Shown: in pieces, positions 45,784 through 53,367 of the stretch
How the letters are laid out: the number at the start of each line of letters is the position of its first letter
Position numbering within the stretch: position 1 is the first letter of the stretch
Translations under genes and position numbers: made by a program
Assembly (NCBI GenBank): GCA_021776245.1
Contig: JAJFGF010000011.1
Span: forward strand, 1 to 64,000
DNA length: 64,000 nucleotides
Reading direction: 5' to 3'
Source: Hyphococcus sp.
GTDB taxonomy: Bacteria > Pseudomonadota > Alphaproteobacteria > Caulobacterales > Parvularculaceae
Notes under the pieces: model-generated
What the model saw: only the letters and a program-made list of their open reading frames with translations
Databases searched by the model: none
What the model was told of the DNA's origin: nothing

Positions 45784-47445
45784 TTAATCCTCCCAGAGCT
45801 TTTGCATAAGCGCGTTTTCATGCGCGCCCTTTTCCTTGTTTTGTTGATTGAGGATCAACAATGAAAGTCTCTTCGCGGTCATTTGCGGATTATATTGCTT
45901 CAGTCGCGCAATATATTTTCGTGCGCTCTCTTCATCACCGGTCAGCGCATATAACATCGCGGCACAGGCATTCGCGATGCCATATTCAGGAAAATTTGTA
46001 ACCTGGGCCAGAACAAATGGCAGCGCTTCTTCATAATTGCCCGCGAAATATTCTATGATGCCGCGATACCAATCATGTTGCAAACCGAACCCGGCTTCCG
46101 GCGATAATTCAGCTGCCCGGTTAATTGCCTGCCGCGCCTCATCAAAACGTCCCATAAACGCATAAGTCTGCGACAGATGAAAGAGTGCTTCGGCATTCGC
46201 CGGGTTTCGATCAAGCACCTGGCGAAGCGTATGCAAGGAGCGATCGTTCATGCCGCCGTAATTTTCAGAGGCCCCGATCCACATCAGGCATAAATAATCA
46301 TTTCCCGCCAAGTCGCGTGCGACGCGTAAATGACGCTTGGCGTTTTCCAGAAACCCTGCATATTCGTGGTCTTCAAAAATGCTGTTTGTTATCGCGGCGT
46401 TATAGAACCAGCTGAGTAACGCATGAGCAAGGCCCGAATCCGGCTCGATGTCCGTCGCCCGCTTTAGCTGGGCAACGCATTCCAGCATTGTCGCACGGGA
46501 CCCGGCGCTACGGCCGACCGCAGCGGATGCCTTTTGAATAAGTTCCCAGGCGCCAAGTTCGGAATCGTCGGTGAGCTCCGCACGATCGGCTTCGGCCCAG
46601 ATTAATTGCGCGCCAAGACTGGCGGTGATTTTTTCAACGATCTCATCAGGCGCCTCATTAAACTCTTCGAGCGGCGCGTCGTATTTTTTCGCCCAGATAT
46701 GGGCGCCTGTTTCAGCGTCAATGAATTGCACTGTGACGCGGACGCGCACGCCGATTTTACGCACACTGCCTTCAACCACATAACGCGCGTTAAGCTCGCG
46801 CCCCACATCGCGGATGTCGATAGATTTTCCCTTATAGGAAAATGTAGACGTCCGCGCGGCTACTGAAAGATGCCGGTTTGTGGAGAGCGCCGTAATTAAA
46901 TCCTCGGTAAGACCGTCAGCGAGAAATCCCTGTTCCTTATCAGTAGACATATTTTCGAAAGGGAGAACGGCGATTGATGGTTTGCACGATTCTGGATCAT
47001 GTGGCGCAGTTGGCGGCGCGGCCGTGTTGGCGACTGGCGCCGGCGAAATATTCTCGCCACGAAAGGATTGCAGCAGCGCCTGGAATGTGTGTGCCGACGT
47101 CTCGCCGTCCCAGCCGTCAAAATTAAGCGAATGGATTTGCCGGAAACCAATCGGCGGCAAAACGCCGTCAAGCGAAATCGGCAGGAGTTTACCTTTTTCG
47201 CGGGCATAGTCGGCCTCATCCCGCACCCAATGGGAATCCAGAGACGCCGACGACCAGACAACGATCACATGCGACGCCGCGTTGAGTTCGACTTCGATGA
47301 CGCGCGAAAACTCGGTCCCGCTGGCGATGTCGCGGTCCGACCAGACGGAATAGCCTTCAACCTCAAGCGCTGAAGCCAGCTTACTGATTTCCGCCCGGTC
47401 GGCATGGTCATATGAAATAAATATGTCGGCCAGAACCCCTCCCAT
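45784..47445 (-). CDS. TIR - TolB-N-like - TPR protein
   Basis: 553 residues. Residues 1-130 form a TIR domain (ADIFISYDHADRAEISKLAS, SHWVRDEADY with E77 as candidate catalytic Glu). Then the FlgO/TolB-N-like region (IAVLPFENMSTDKEQGFLAD, YVVEGSVRKIGVRVRVTVQF) common in alphaproteobacterial TPR proteins, and TPR helices to the end. No membrane segment and no DNA-binding domain, unlike the related proteins at 3121 and 53368. It could be a cytosolic scaffold or a NAD-dependent signal protein. Confidence 0.82.
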   Translation of the reverse strand: MGGVLADIFISYDHADRAEISKLASALEVEGYSVWSDRDIASGTEFSRVIEVELNAASHVIVVWSSASLDSHWVRDEADYAREKGKLLPISLDGVLPPIGFRQIHSLNFDGWDGETSAHTFQALLQSFRGENISPAPVANTAAPPTAPHDPESCKPSIAVLPFENMSTDKEQGFLADGLTEDLITALSTNRHLSVAARTSTFSYKGKSIDIRDVGRELNARYVVEGSVRKIGVRVRVTVQFIDAETGAHIWAKKYDAPLEEFNEAPDEIVEKITASLGAQLIWAEADRAELTDDSELGAWELIQKASAAVGRSAGSRATMLECVAQLKRATDIEPDSGLAHALLSWFYNAAITNSIFEDHEYAGFLENAKRHLRVARDLAGNDYLCLMWIGASENYGGMNDRSLHTLRQVLDRNPANAEALFHLSQTYAFMGRFDEARQAINRAAELSPEAGFGLQHDWYRGIIEYFAGNYEEALPFVLAQVTNFPEYGIANACAAMLYALTGDEESARKYIARLKQYNPQMTAKRLSLLILNQQNKEKGAHENALMQKLWED

Positions 47446-47660
47446 GAGCCTACCGTAGGGTTTATTTAGCTCACTTTAGGCAGTTTTCGAAGGGCAAACG
47501 CGATGAGAAAATGAGCCTTTGGCGCACAACGCAAACCGCCAGACGCCAAAGGGTACACGCGGTGTGCGCCTTTGTCGCCTTGGGAAGCATGCGATCGGGT
47601 TCATATGGAGAACGTACACAAACTCACCGCCTCCAGACACGCCAAAAGCAATTACTTGTC

Positions 47661-48173
47661 ATGATCAAAATAGAAAAAAGCGACCTACCGCCCGACGCCC
47701 TTTTACAGACCTATGCGGCAATAGAGGGTTGTTATACGGATTGTTTTACTGCTGACATCGAAGGCGCCGTCAGTCTCACGGAATTCGTGACCGCATTTTA
47801 TACAACCCGGCTTTTCAAGCTGGAGCGGTTCATTCTCAACCATGTGTTTTCCAAGCCATCAACGGATCACCAGGTTAGTGAATTGGTTGATGGAAAAACC
47901 GATAAATTCGCCGCATGGCGCGTCGAAACGCGCGCGGAAAATCAACTTCTCATGCGCGACAATTGGGGCAAAACCTGCTCATGGTTTATGGTCGCGCCGC
48001 AAGAGAACGAAAATAAAAATGCAACGCGTTTATATTTCGGCACTGCCGTGATCCCGGTGCGATCAACAAAAAACGACAAACCGTCAATCGGATCGACGCA
48101 TCAGGCGATGCTGGGCTTTCACAAACTCTATTCCGTGGCGCTGCTTTCGGCGGCCAGGTCGCGGCTTGCGTGA
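47661..48173 (+). CDS. Cytoplasmic protein of unknown function (DUF2867-like pattern)
   Basis: 170 residues from the ATG at 47661; a longer frame to 47511 has a poor upstream region. Sequence such as RLFKLERFILNHVFSKP, AAWRVETRAENQLLMRDNWG and GFHKLYSVALLSAARSRL resembles DUF2867-type proteins, but the match is weak. No signal or membrane helix. It is divergent from the TIR-TPR gene across 215 bases. Confidence 0.55.
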   Translation: MIKIEKSDLPPDALLQTYAAIEGCYTDCFTADIEGAVSLTEFVTAFYTTRLFKLERFILNHVFSKPSTDHQVSELVDGKTDKFAAWRVETRAENQLLMRDNWGKTCSWFMVAPQENENKNATRLYFGTAVIPVRSTKNDKPSIGSTHQAMLGFHKLYSVALLSAARSRLA

Positions 48174-48252
48174 GTCGTTTGTGATCATTTGCGAGGCGCA
48201 AAATGCACAAATTGCGGCATACAACTGACGCCCGATATCGTTGAATATCAAA

Positions 48253-48738
48253 TTAGCGATTGTCACAGCGTGGATCATGGCGATCGTTACGCCTGTGACG
48301 ATGCTTTCGAGACGTTTCACGCAACAGCGCCCGGTCTTCCGGGCTGAGACTTTCCACAGCATCAAGGAAGGCCACATCAATGAGCCCCCGAATTTCCGCA
48401 CGGGCAGTCTGAACGTCGTGAAGGGCGGCGTCCACTGCGCCGCGGTCCCAGCGATCTGCTTGCACAGCTTCATCGTAGATGCGCTTTAGCGCCCGCAACT
48501 CTTCTTTCTTTTCGCGTAAATTTGGAATGTCAGCGCGAAGAACCTCGCGAAACCTCACTCTGCTTTCCGCAGGCAATTCTTTTGCGTATCGCATCATCCG
48601 CATCGGGCTGTCGCCGCCGCGAGGTGCGACAGCGCTCGGGTGTTCGCCGCCCGTCATCAATTGCCCGGCAAACACGCCGACAGCGAAAACATTGAAAACC
48701 AACGACGCCAATAACGCAATATTCAGTTTACGAGCCAT
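48253..48738 (-). CDS. Periplasmic heavy-metal-sensor-like protein (CpxP/Spy family pattern)
   Basis: 161 residues. An N-terminal membrane anchor or signal (IALLASLVFNVFAVGVFAGQ) and an LTXXQ-like helical region (LPAESRVRFREVLRADIPNL, ESLSPEDRALLRET). The pattern matches the heavy-metal-resistance/CpxP group. The C-terminus is His/Arg-rich (KHRHRRNDRHD), which could bind metal. It overlaps the upstream gene by 16 bases, closing the sigma operon. Confidence 0.75.
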   Translation of the reverse strand: MARKLNIALLASLVFNVFAVGVFAGQLMTGGEHPSAVAPRGGDSPMRMMRYAKELPAESRVRFREVLRADIPNLREKKEELRALKRIYDEAVQADRWDRGAVDAALHDVQTARAEIRGLIDVAFLDAVESLSPEDRALLRETSRKHRHRRNDRHDPRCDNR

Positions 48739-49100
48739 TGCTCAAGCTCCTCACTTTCAAGAAACGCCAAATTTGCCGCATCTTCACTGTAAAAATAAAT
48801 TTCGTCTTCCGGCGCAAGTCGCATACTCATGCCCGGCGTCATCGCGCCGACAACAAGACCCAAAACAGCCACGCTCATAAAAGCGCCGGCGGGGACAAGG
48901 CGCAATCTTTCAACAAGGTCGAGAATTTTTGAAATTCCGTATTTCCTTTGCGGCGTCCTCCGCCATTCCTCATCGAATGTTGCAAGCACATCAGACTTCA
49001 GCGACAGGCGCGGCGCCGGCACATCCGCGGGACGGAATATGCTCTCAACGAAAACTATATCGTCGCGCGCTGTGTCAGATGGAAACTTTGACCGCGTCAT
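48723..49100 (-). CDS. Membrane protein, probable anti-sigma or sigma-associated factor
   Basis: 125 residues with GGAGG eight bases before the ATG. One membrane helix (LVPAGAFMSVAVLGLVVGAM) with a cytoplasmic N-terminal part and a periplasmic tail. This is the size and topology of anti-sigma factors that sit next to ECF sigma genes, though no HXXXCXXC zinc motif is seen. It overlaps the sigma gene by 26 bases and the metal-sensor gene by 16. Confidence 0.55.
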   Translation of the reverse strand: MTRSKFPSDTARDDIVFVESIFRPADVPAPRLSLKSDVLATFDEEWRRTPQRKYGISKILDLVERLRLVPAGAFMSVAVLGLVVGAMTPGMSMRLAPEDEIYFYSEDAANLAFLESEELEQWLVN

Positions 49101-49752
49101 CGCGTATGTCCTCCATGAATGCAGGTTTCGCCGGCGTCATAATTTCGCGCAATTGCCGCCGGGCCCGGGCCAGGAGCGACTCGATCGCCGGCAGGCTGAT
49201 CTCCATGATTTCAGCAGCCTCGACATTTGAATGCTCCTGCAAATAACAGAGTGCAATTGCCATGCGTTGCCGGTCCGGCAATTCGTTAAGCGCCTTGACG
49301 ATCAGCTCATGCCGCTGATTGGCGGCAACGATGTCGGCAGGGCCTGCGCCGCCGTCGGTGATGAGCGTCAACGCCTCGTCGCCGACCTCCCGGCCCGCCT
49401 TTCTCAATTGATCGAGGCAGTAATTTGCAGCGATCCGGTAAAGCCAGCTTTCAAATCTGGCGCCGTTTGATTTCCAGCTTTTTGCATGCAGCCATAAGCG
49501 GATAAAAGTCTCCTGCACGGCGTCCTCGGCGGCGGCCTGATTTCGCAAGAAACGAAAACATTGCGCATAAATTTTATCCGTATGGCGCTCGATCAAAACA
49601 GTCGCCGCGGCTCGATTTCCGCGACCCACAAGAAGCGCCAGGGCTTCGCTGCTTTCGACCGAATAGTCCAAACTTTTCCTCTCGCCAGGCAGGTCACGCC
49701 ACTGAGCATTAAATTGCGGCGCAATCACGACTGAAGCTGCCGGTCCGAACAT
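49075..49752 (-). CDS. ECF-type RNA polymerase sigma factor
   Basis: 225 residues from the ATG at 49752, with GAGG six bases upstream; a GTG at 49872 overlaps the EF-hand gene stop and is the alternative start. Region 2 (FLRNQAAAEDAVQETFIRLW, FESWLYRIAANYCLD) and region 4 (LPDRQRMAIALCYLQEHSNV, SLPAIESLLARARRQL) are clear. The region-2 and region-4 sequence agrees with ECF sigmas. It directs RNA polymerase to its regulon, probably including this operon. Confidence 0.9.
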   Translation of the reverse strand: MFGPAASVVIAPQFNAQWRDLPGERKSLDYSVESSEALALLVGRGNRAAATVLIERHTDKIYAQCFRFLRNQAAAEDAVQETFIRLWLHAKSWKSNGARFESWLYRIAANYCLDQLRKAGREVGDEALTLITDGGAGPADIVAANQRHELIVKALNELPDRQRMAIALCYLQEHSNVEAAEIMEISLPAIESLLARARRQLREIMTPAKPAFMEDIRDDAVKVSI

Positions 49753-49864
49753 CTCAAGCCTCTGGATAAGACTCAATGACGCGTTCATGTTGGGCGCAAT
49801 CGCATCGTCGATCCGCCGGAACGGCCATGATGGCGAACCGGCGGATCGATTTGACTGGTGAAAA

Positions 49865-50314
49865 TTAGCCACGATCCCGATGGCGGCGACCGTGACCCCG
49901 GCGCCGCTGTTCGTCTTCGCTCAACACGCCATCGCCATTCTTGTCCTGACGGTCAAAGCGTTCCTGAGCTTTTTGAAGATATTCGGTGCGGTCAACAACG
50001 CCGTCGCCATTTTTGTCCGGGCTGCGGGCGGCGCGCTTTGCATCGCGATAGGCGTCCATTTCTTCGCGCGATACTGAGCCATTGCCGTCTGTGTCGGCGG
50101 CCGCCAACATGTCGGCGCGGCGGCTCTGATGTTCGGCGCGCCGCGCTTCCCGCCTGGCGTCCCCGGCGGCGATTTCCGATGCGCTGATTTCACCGTCCTT
50201 GTTCGTATCGAGACGGTCGAAACCCTTGCCGCCCCGATCGCCGCCGGCAAAAGCGCCCGCAGCCAAAAGGCTGAGGCCGACGCCAGCGAGTAGTCCGACA
50301 GTTAATTTCTTCAT
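49865..50314 (-). CDS. Exported protein with four EF-hand motifs
   Basis: 149 residues from the ATG at 50314 (AAGGA six bases upstream). A signal peptide ends near AFAGG. Four EF-hand loops follow: DTNKDGEISASE, DTDGNGSVSREE, DKNGDGVVDRTE and DKNGDGVLSEDE, so calcium or another metal should bind. A periplasmic calcium buffer or sensor linked to the sigma factor is likely. Its stop lies close to the sigma gene. Confidence 0.93.
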   Translation of the reverse strand: MKKLTVGLLAGVGLSLLAAGAFAGGDRGGKGFDRLDTNKDGEISASEIAAGDARREARRAEHQSRRADMLAAADTDGNGSVSREEMDAYRDAKRAARSPDKNGDGVVDRTEYLQKAQERFDRQDKNGDGVLSEDEQRRRGHGRRHRDRG

Positions 50315-50600
50315 GATCATTCCTTTTTCAGCATTTCGCCTGCCCAGTAGTTGTTATACGCGCCAGGACGCGGTTACCTGTCGCTCCCGCTTCGAATTTG
50401 TGCAAATTTTTTTTCGCAACCAGCTATGCGGCCTCGGTTTGTTTAGCCCCGGTGTGTTGCAGCCGCTGCGCCAAAATATGGCCACATAATCAACACCAAA
50501 TGACCTTGCACGATCGCGACAGCCGCTGCGTTGGTCATACGTTTTAGTTTCGTGAGACAAATCGGCTGAGGGGCTTTTGCTCACTTAGGAGACCAAGACA

Positions 50601-51011
50601 ATGACAAAAAAACTTATTTTGGGCGTCTTAGGCGCCAGCATGATACTGGGTTTTGCTGTTCCGGCGCACGCACAAAATGACCGTAGCCGGAGCAATAACC
50701 AGAATTCATCGAGTTCTTATTCTCAGAATTTGGGCAATTCCCATCAAAATGCACGCTACAACCAGCGCGGCAATGACAGTCGCCGGATCGCGGACCACCG
50801 CACCGCGGCTCCCAAAGTTTTTCAGACGCGCTTCCGCGCCAGAATTATCCTGACCGAAGACATCATACGCAGTCGCCGGGGCGCATCGAAAGTCTGCACT
50901 GTCAGTGTGATGGGGCCGCAAGCCCGGCTGGTGCCGAAAAAACGCCTGCGCAAAATCGCGCGCGACAATTGCTCACGCCGCGCGAAGATCCGGATCAGCA
51001 CTCGACGTTAA
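50601..51011 (+). CDS. Exported basic protein, unknown
   Basis: 136 residues. A signal peptide (ILGVLGASMILGFAVPAHAQ) and an Asn/Ser-rich segment (RSNNQNSSSSYSQNLGNSHQ) lead to an Arg-rich end (VPKKRLRKIARDNCSRRAKI). Low-complexity start and strong positive charge suggest a surface- or DNA-associated protein. The gene sits divergent from the EF-hand gene. No family recognised. Confidence 0.65.
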   Translation: MTKKLILGVLGASMILGFAVPAHAQNDRSRSNNQNSSSSYSQNLGNSHQNARYNQRGNDSRRIADHRTAAPKVFQTRFRARIILTEDIIRSRRGASKVCTVSVMGPQARLVPKKRLRKIARDNCSRRAKIRISTRR

Positions 51012-51070
51012 ATCCCACAGATCATCGGGCGATTAGATGGAATCGACCGATGATCTAAATTATTGGCTGC

Positions 51071-51116
51071 GCGCCGGGTTTTGCGAAAAACCGGTAGCCA
51101 CTTTTTCGCCCGGCGC
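51071..51116 (-). repeat. Palindromic intergenic repeat, copy 1
   Basis: GCGCCGGG and CCCGGCGC form perfect 8-bp outer arms at 51071-51078 and 51109-51116. The centre contains GAAAAACCGGTAGCCACTTT, which is the reverse complement of the core found in copy 2 at 51263-51307 with two differences. The two copies are in opposite orientation. Confidence 0.85.
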
Positions 51117-51124
51117 GATTGACT

Positions 51125-51163
51125 TTTAAAACGCCGGAAAACAGATTTTTCCGGCGTTTTAAA
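51125..51163. terminator. 17-bp perfect inverted repeat, terminator-like
   Basis: TTTAAAACGCCGGAAAA at 51125-51141 and its complement at 51147-51163 are separated by a five-base loop. The stem ends in TTTT/AAAA runs, so it could stop transcription in both directions. It lies 113 bases after the basic-protein gene and between the two palindromic repeats. Confidence 0.65.
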
Positions 51164-51262
51164 TATGGGCGCCAGCGACAGCCGCCGCCAAAACCCGCCA
51201 TTTCTATCGGCGTCACCGCCACCTTCTTAATTTGCATCAGGTGCGTCGCGACTTGCCTTGAA

Positions 51263-51307
51263 GCATGATGCGAAAAAGTGGAAACCGGTTTTTCGCGAAA
51301 ATCATGC
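51263..51307 (+). repeat. Palindromic intergenic repeat, copy 2
   Basis: GCATGAT...ATCATGC outer arms flank a core that includes GCGAAAAAGTGGAAACCGG followed by TTTTTCGC. This class of palindrome is widespread between alphaproteobacterial genes. Copy 1 at 51071-51116 is inverted. The exact boundaries of the element are not known to me. Confidence 0.8.
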
Positions 51308-51437
51308 GATCAATCGAATATCTATAGCAAAATGCCGATTCAGGTTTTTGCCTTTTGCTATAGTCGTTTATTATGATCAATTGCGCGCCTCAAATTACGC
51401 ATGTAAAATGCCGATGCACGTAAGAGAAAGACCACTC

Positions 51438-51905
51438 ATGCGCCGAACAATTGCAACAATCACACTCTTGATATTAATTTTCCTCACGATCGGTCCCGTT
51501 GCGGCGAAAACTGAGGTTAAGGACAAGGCTCTGCGCCAGAGCATGGCTGAATTATCGGCGTCGATCGCTGTCGGCGGCGCCGGATGGGAGGCCTACGCAA
51601 ATCTTCTTCATGCCGACTATGCCCGTTGGGCGATGGGCGAAGTCTACGAAGGCCGGGAAAAATTCGTCAACAGTCTTAAGGAATGGTGGGATTATGGCAT
51701 GCGCGTCGAATCCCGAGATGTTGAAATCGTCGGTGTCGATATCATCGGCGATATTGCGATCGTTCGCTTTGTCACGACAGAGACATTTATTGGCCCCGAC
51801 GGTGAGTCCGTCGGCTTTTCCGGTCATGTTTCAAATACATGGATCAAGGAACACGGCGATTGGAAGCTGCTCTCGGCGGATATCTCGTCTATAACTGCGC
51901 CGTAA
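51438..51905 (+). CDS. Exported SnoaL/DUF4440-like protein
   Basis: 155 residues from the ATG at 51438. A signal peptide (IATITLLILIFLTIGPVAAK) is followed by an NTF2-like fold (YANLLHADYARWAMGEVYEG, VSNTWIKEHGDWKLLSADIS). It is related in fold to the protein at 43418. The repeats at 51071-51307 lie upstream. Role unknown; a small-molecule pocket is possible. Confidence 0.85.
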   Translation: MRRTIATITLLILIFLTIGPVAAKTEVKDKALRQSMAELSASIAVGGAGWEAYANLLHADYARWAMGEVYEGREKFVNSLKEWWDYGMRVESRDVEIVGVDIIGDIAIVRFVTTETFIGPDGESVGFSGHVSNTWIKEHGDWKLLSADISSITAP

Positions 51906-52055
51906 CCTCTCCAGCCGCATGCGCAGTTCTCTTTTGGAAAATCCTGAATTCTTAATTCAGGCTGATGATCAATTGATGGCAGCCGCCGCCGAAACCGATA
52001 TTGTCGAGCGTTATCGAGTTTCGCTCTTTCATGCTTGCCCCACCCGATCCCTTGC

Positions 52056-52135
52056 CGTCATTGCGGGCTCCGACCCGCAATCCACCGGCAAGCGCAACGC
52101 CTGAGGGTGGATTGCGGATCGAGTCCGCAATGACG
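52056..52135. repeat. 80-base imperfect inverted repeat
   Basis: A 31-base arm starting CGTCATTGCGGGCTCC at 52056 and a 30-base complement at 52106-52135 (ending CCGCAATGACG on the plus strand) are separated by about 19 bases. It sits between the convergent DUF4440 and msrA genes. It resembles CGTCATTGCGGG-type intergenic elements found in some alphaproteobacteria and may also act as a terminator. Confidence 0.8.
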
Positions 52136-52161
52136 CGTGTATTTTATGCCCCACGTCGGAA

Positions 52162-52692
52162 TTAAGCCGCAGCGCCGTCGCGTTTCGGCAGTTTCCAGTC
52201 AGGCCGCGGAAAATGGCATGTATAGCCATCAGGAATGCGCTCAAGATAATCCTGGTGTACGCCTTCCGCTTCCCAGAAGTCTCCTGCCGGCGTCACTTCG
52301 GTCACAACTTTGCCCGGCCACAGGCCGGATGCGTCAACATCGGCAATGGTGTCTTCAGCCACGGTTTTTTGTTCGTCGCTTAAATAGAAGATCGCCGAGC
52401 GATAAGAGCTGCCGCGGTCGTTGCCCTGGCGGTCCTTGGTCGATGGGTCGTGAATCTGAAAAAACAGCTCGAGAATTTCGCGATAACTCGTCAATGAAGG
52501 ATCAAACAGGATCTCAATTGCTTCCGCATGACCTGAGCCGCCGCGCTTTACAATGTCATAAGTCGCATTGGGAACATCGCCGCCAGTGTAACCGACGCGG
52601 GTTCCCGTAACGCCGCGATGTTTACGGATCAGATCCTGCATGCCCCAGAAACATCCCCCGGCGAGAATTGCACGTTCTGTCGTCTCCGCCAT
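52162..52692 (-). CDS. msrA: Peptide-methionine (S)-S-oxide reductase
   Basis: 176 residues. The catalytic motif GGCFWG has C14, followed by the standard MsrA body ([20 protein letters not shown] and [17 protein letters not shown]). It repairs oxidised methionine of the S form. The gene overlaps msrB by one base (TGATG), forming an operon. No signal peptide, so it is cytoplasmic. Confidence 0.95.
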   Translation of the reverse strand: MAETTERAILAGGCFWGMQDLIRKHRGVTGTRVGYTGGDVPNATYDIVKRGGSGHAEAIEILFDPSLTSYREILELFFQIHDPSTKDRQGNDRGSSYRSAIFYLSDEQKTVAEDTIADVDASGLWPGKVVTEVTPAGDFWEAEGVHQDYLERIPDGYTCHFPRPDWKLPKRDGAAA

Positions 52693-53159
52693 CAGAGAGC
52701 CTCCTCTTTGTTCTCGAACAGTTTCAATAAATGGCCATAGCCTTCACCGTCCATGTCCTCGATCGCAATAAAGCGAAGCGACGCGGAATTAATGCAGTAG
52801 CGCAACCCGGTTTCTTCTTTCGGGCCGTCGGGAAATACATGACCGAGATGGCTGTCGCCGTCCCGCGACCTGACTTCAACCCGGCGCATACCGTGAGTGT
52901 CATCGGCCAGTTCAACCACATGAACATCGGTGATCGGCCGCGTAAAACTCGGCCAGCCGCAGCCGCTTTCAAATTTGTCGGAGGATGCAAACAAAGGCTC
53001 GCCCGAGACCACGTCCACATAGATGCCGCGTTCCTTATGATCGATATATTCGCCCGTGCCCGGCGCCTCCGTGCCGCTTTCCTGGGTGACCCGGTATTGT
53101 TCCGGCGTCAGGCGTGCAATATCGGCGTCGGTCTTTTTATAGGTTCTCTCGTTGTCCAA
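52692..53159 (-). CDS. msrB: Peptide-methionine (R)-S-oxide reductase
   Basis: 155 residues from a TTG with GGAGG five bases upstream, four codons into the longer frame. Motifs: [12 protein letters not shown] (resolving-type Cys near 67) and [13 protein letters not shown] (catalytic Cys near 122). It has no CxxC pairs, so it is the zinc-free type. It repairs R-methionine sulfoxide. Operon order msrB then msrA. Confidence 0.95.
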   Translation of the reverse strand: MDNERTYKKTDADIARLTPEQYRVTQESGTEAPGTGEYIDHKERGIYVDVVSGEPLFASSDKFESGCGWPSFTRPITDVHVVELADDTHGMRRVEVRSRDGDSHLGHVFPDGPKEETGLRYCINSASLRFIAIEDMDGEGYGHLLKLFENKEEAL

Positions 53160-53367
53160 TTCAGCCTCCAATATTCGCGGGCCTTGCCATTATGGGCCTT
53201 GCTTTTGCCAGCTGCAAACAGCGGGCAGTCACAATACTCAATTTCATTATTAGAGCTGCATCCGCTTACGCGCGATCAGCCAAAGGCCCCGATGCTCATG
53301 GAGATAAGAACCCAGGACTTGAAAACCAGACCGGGCCATTCCTGATCGCGCCGATGTGATTATCGCA

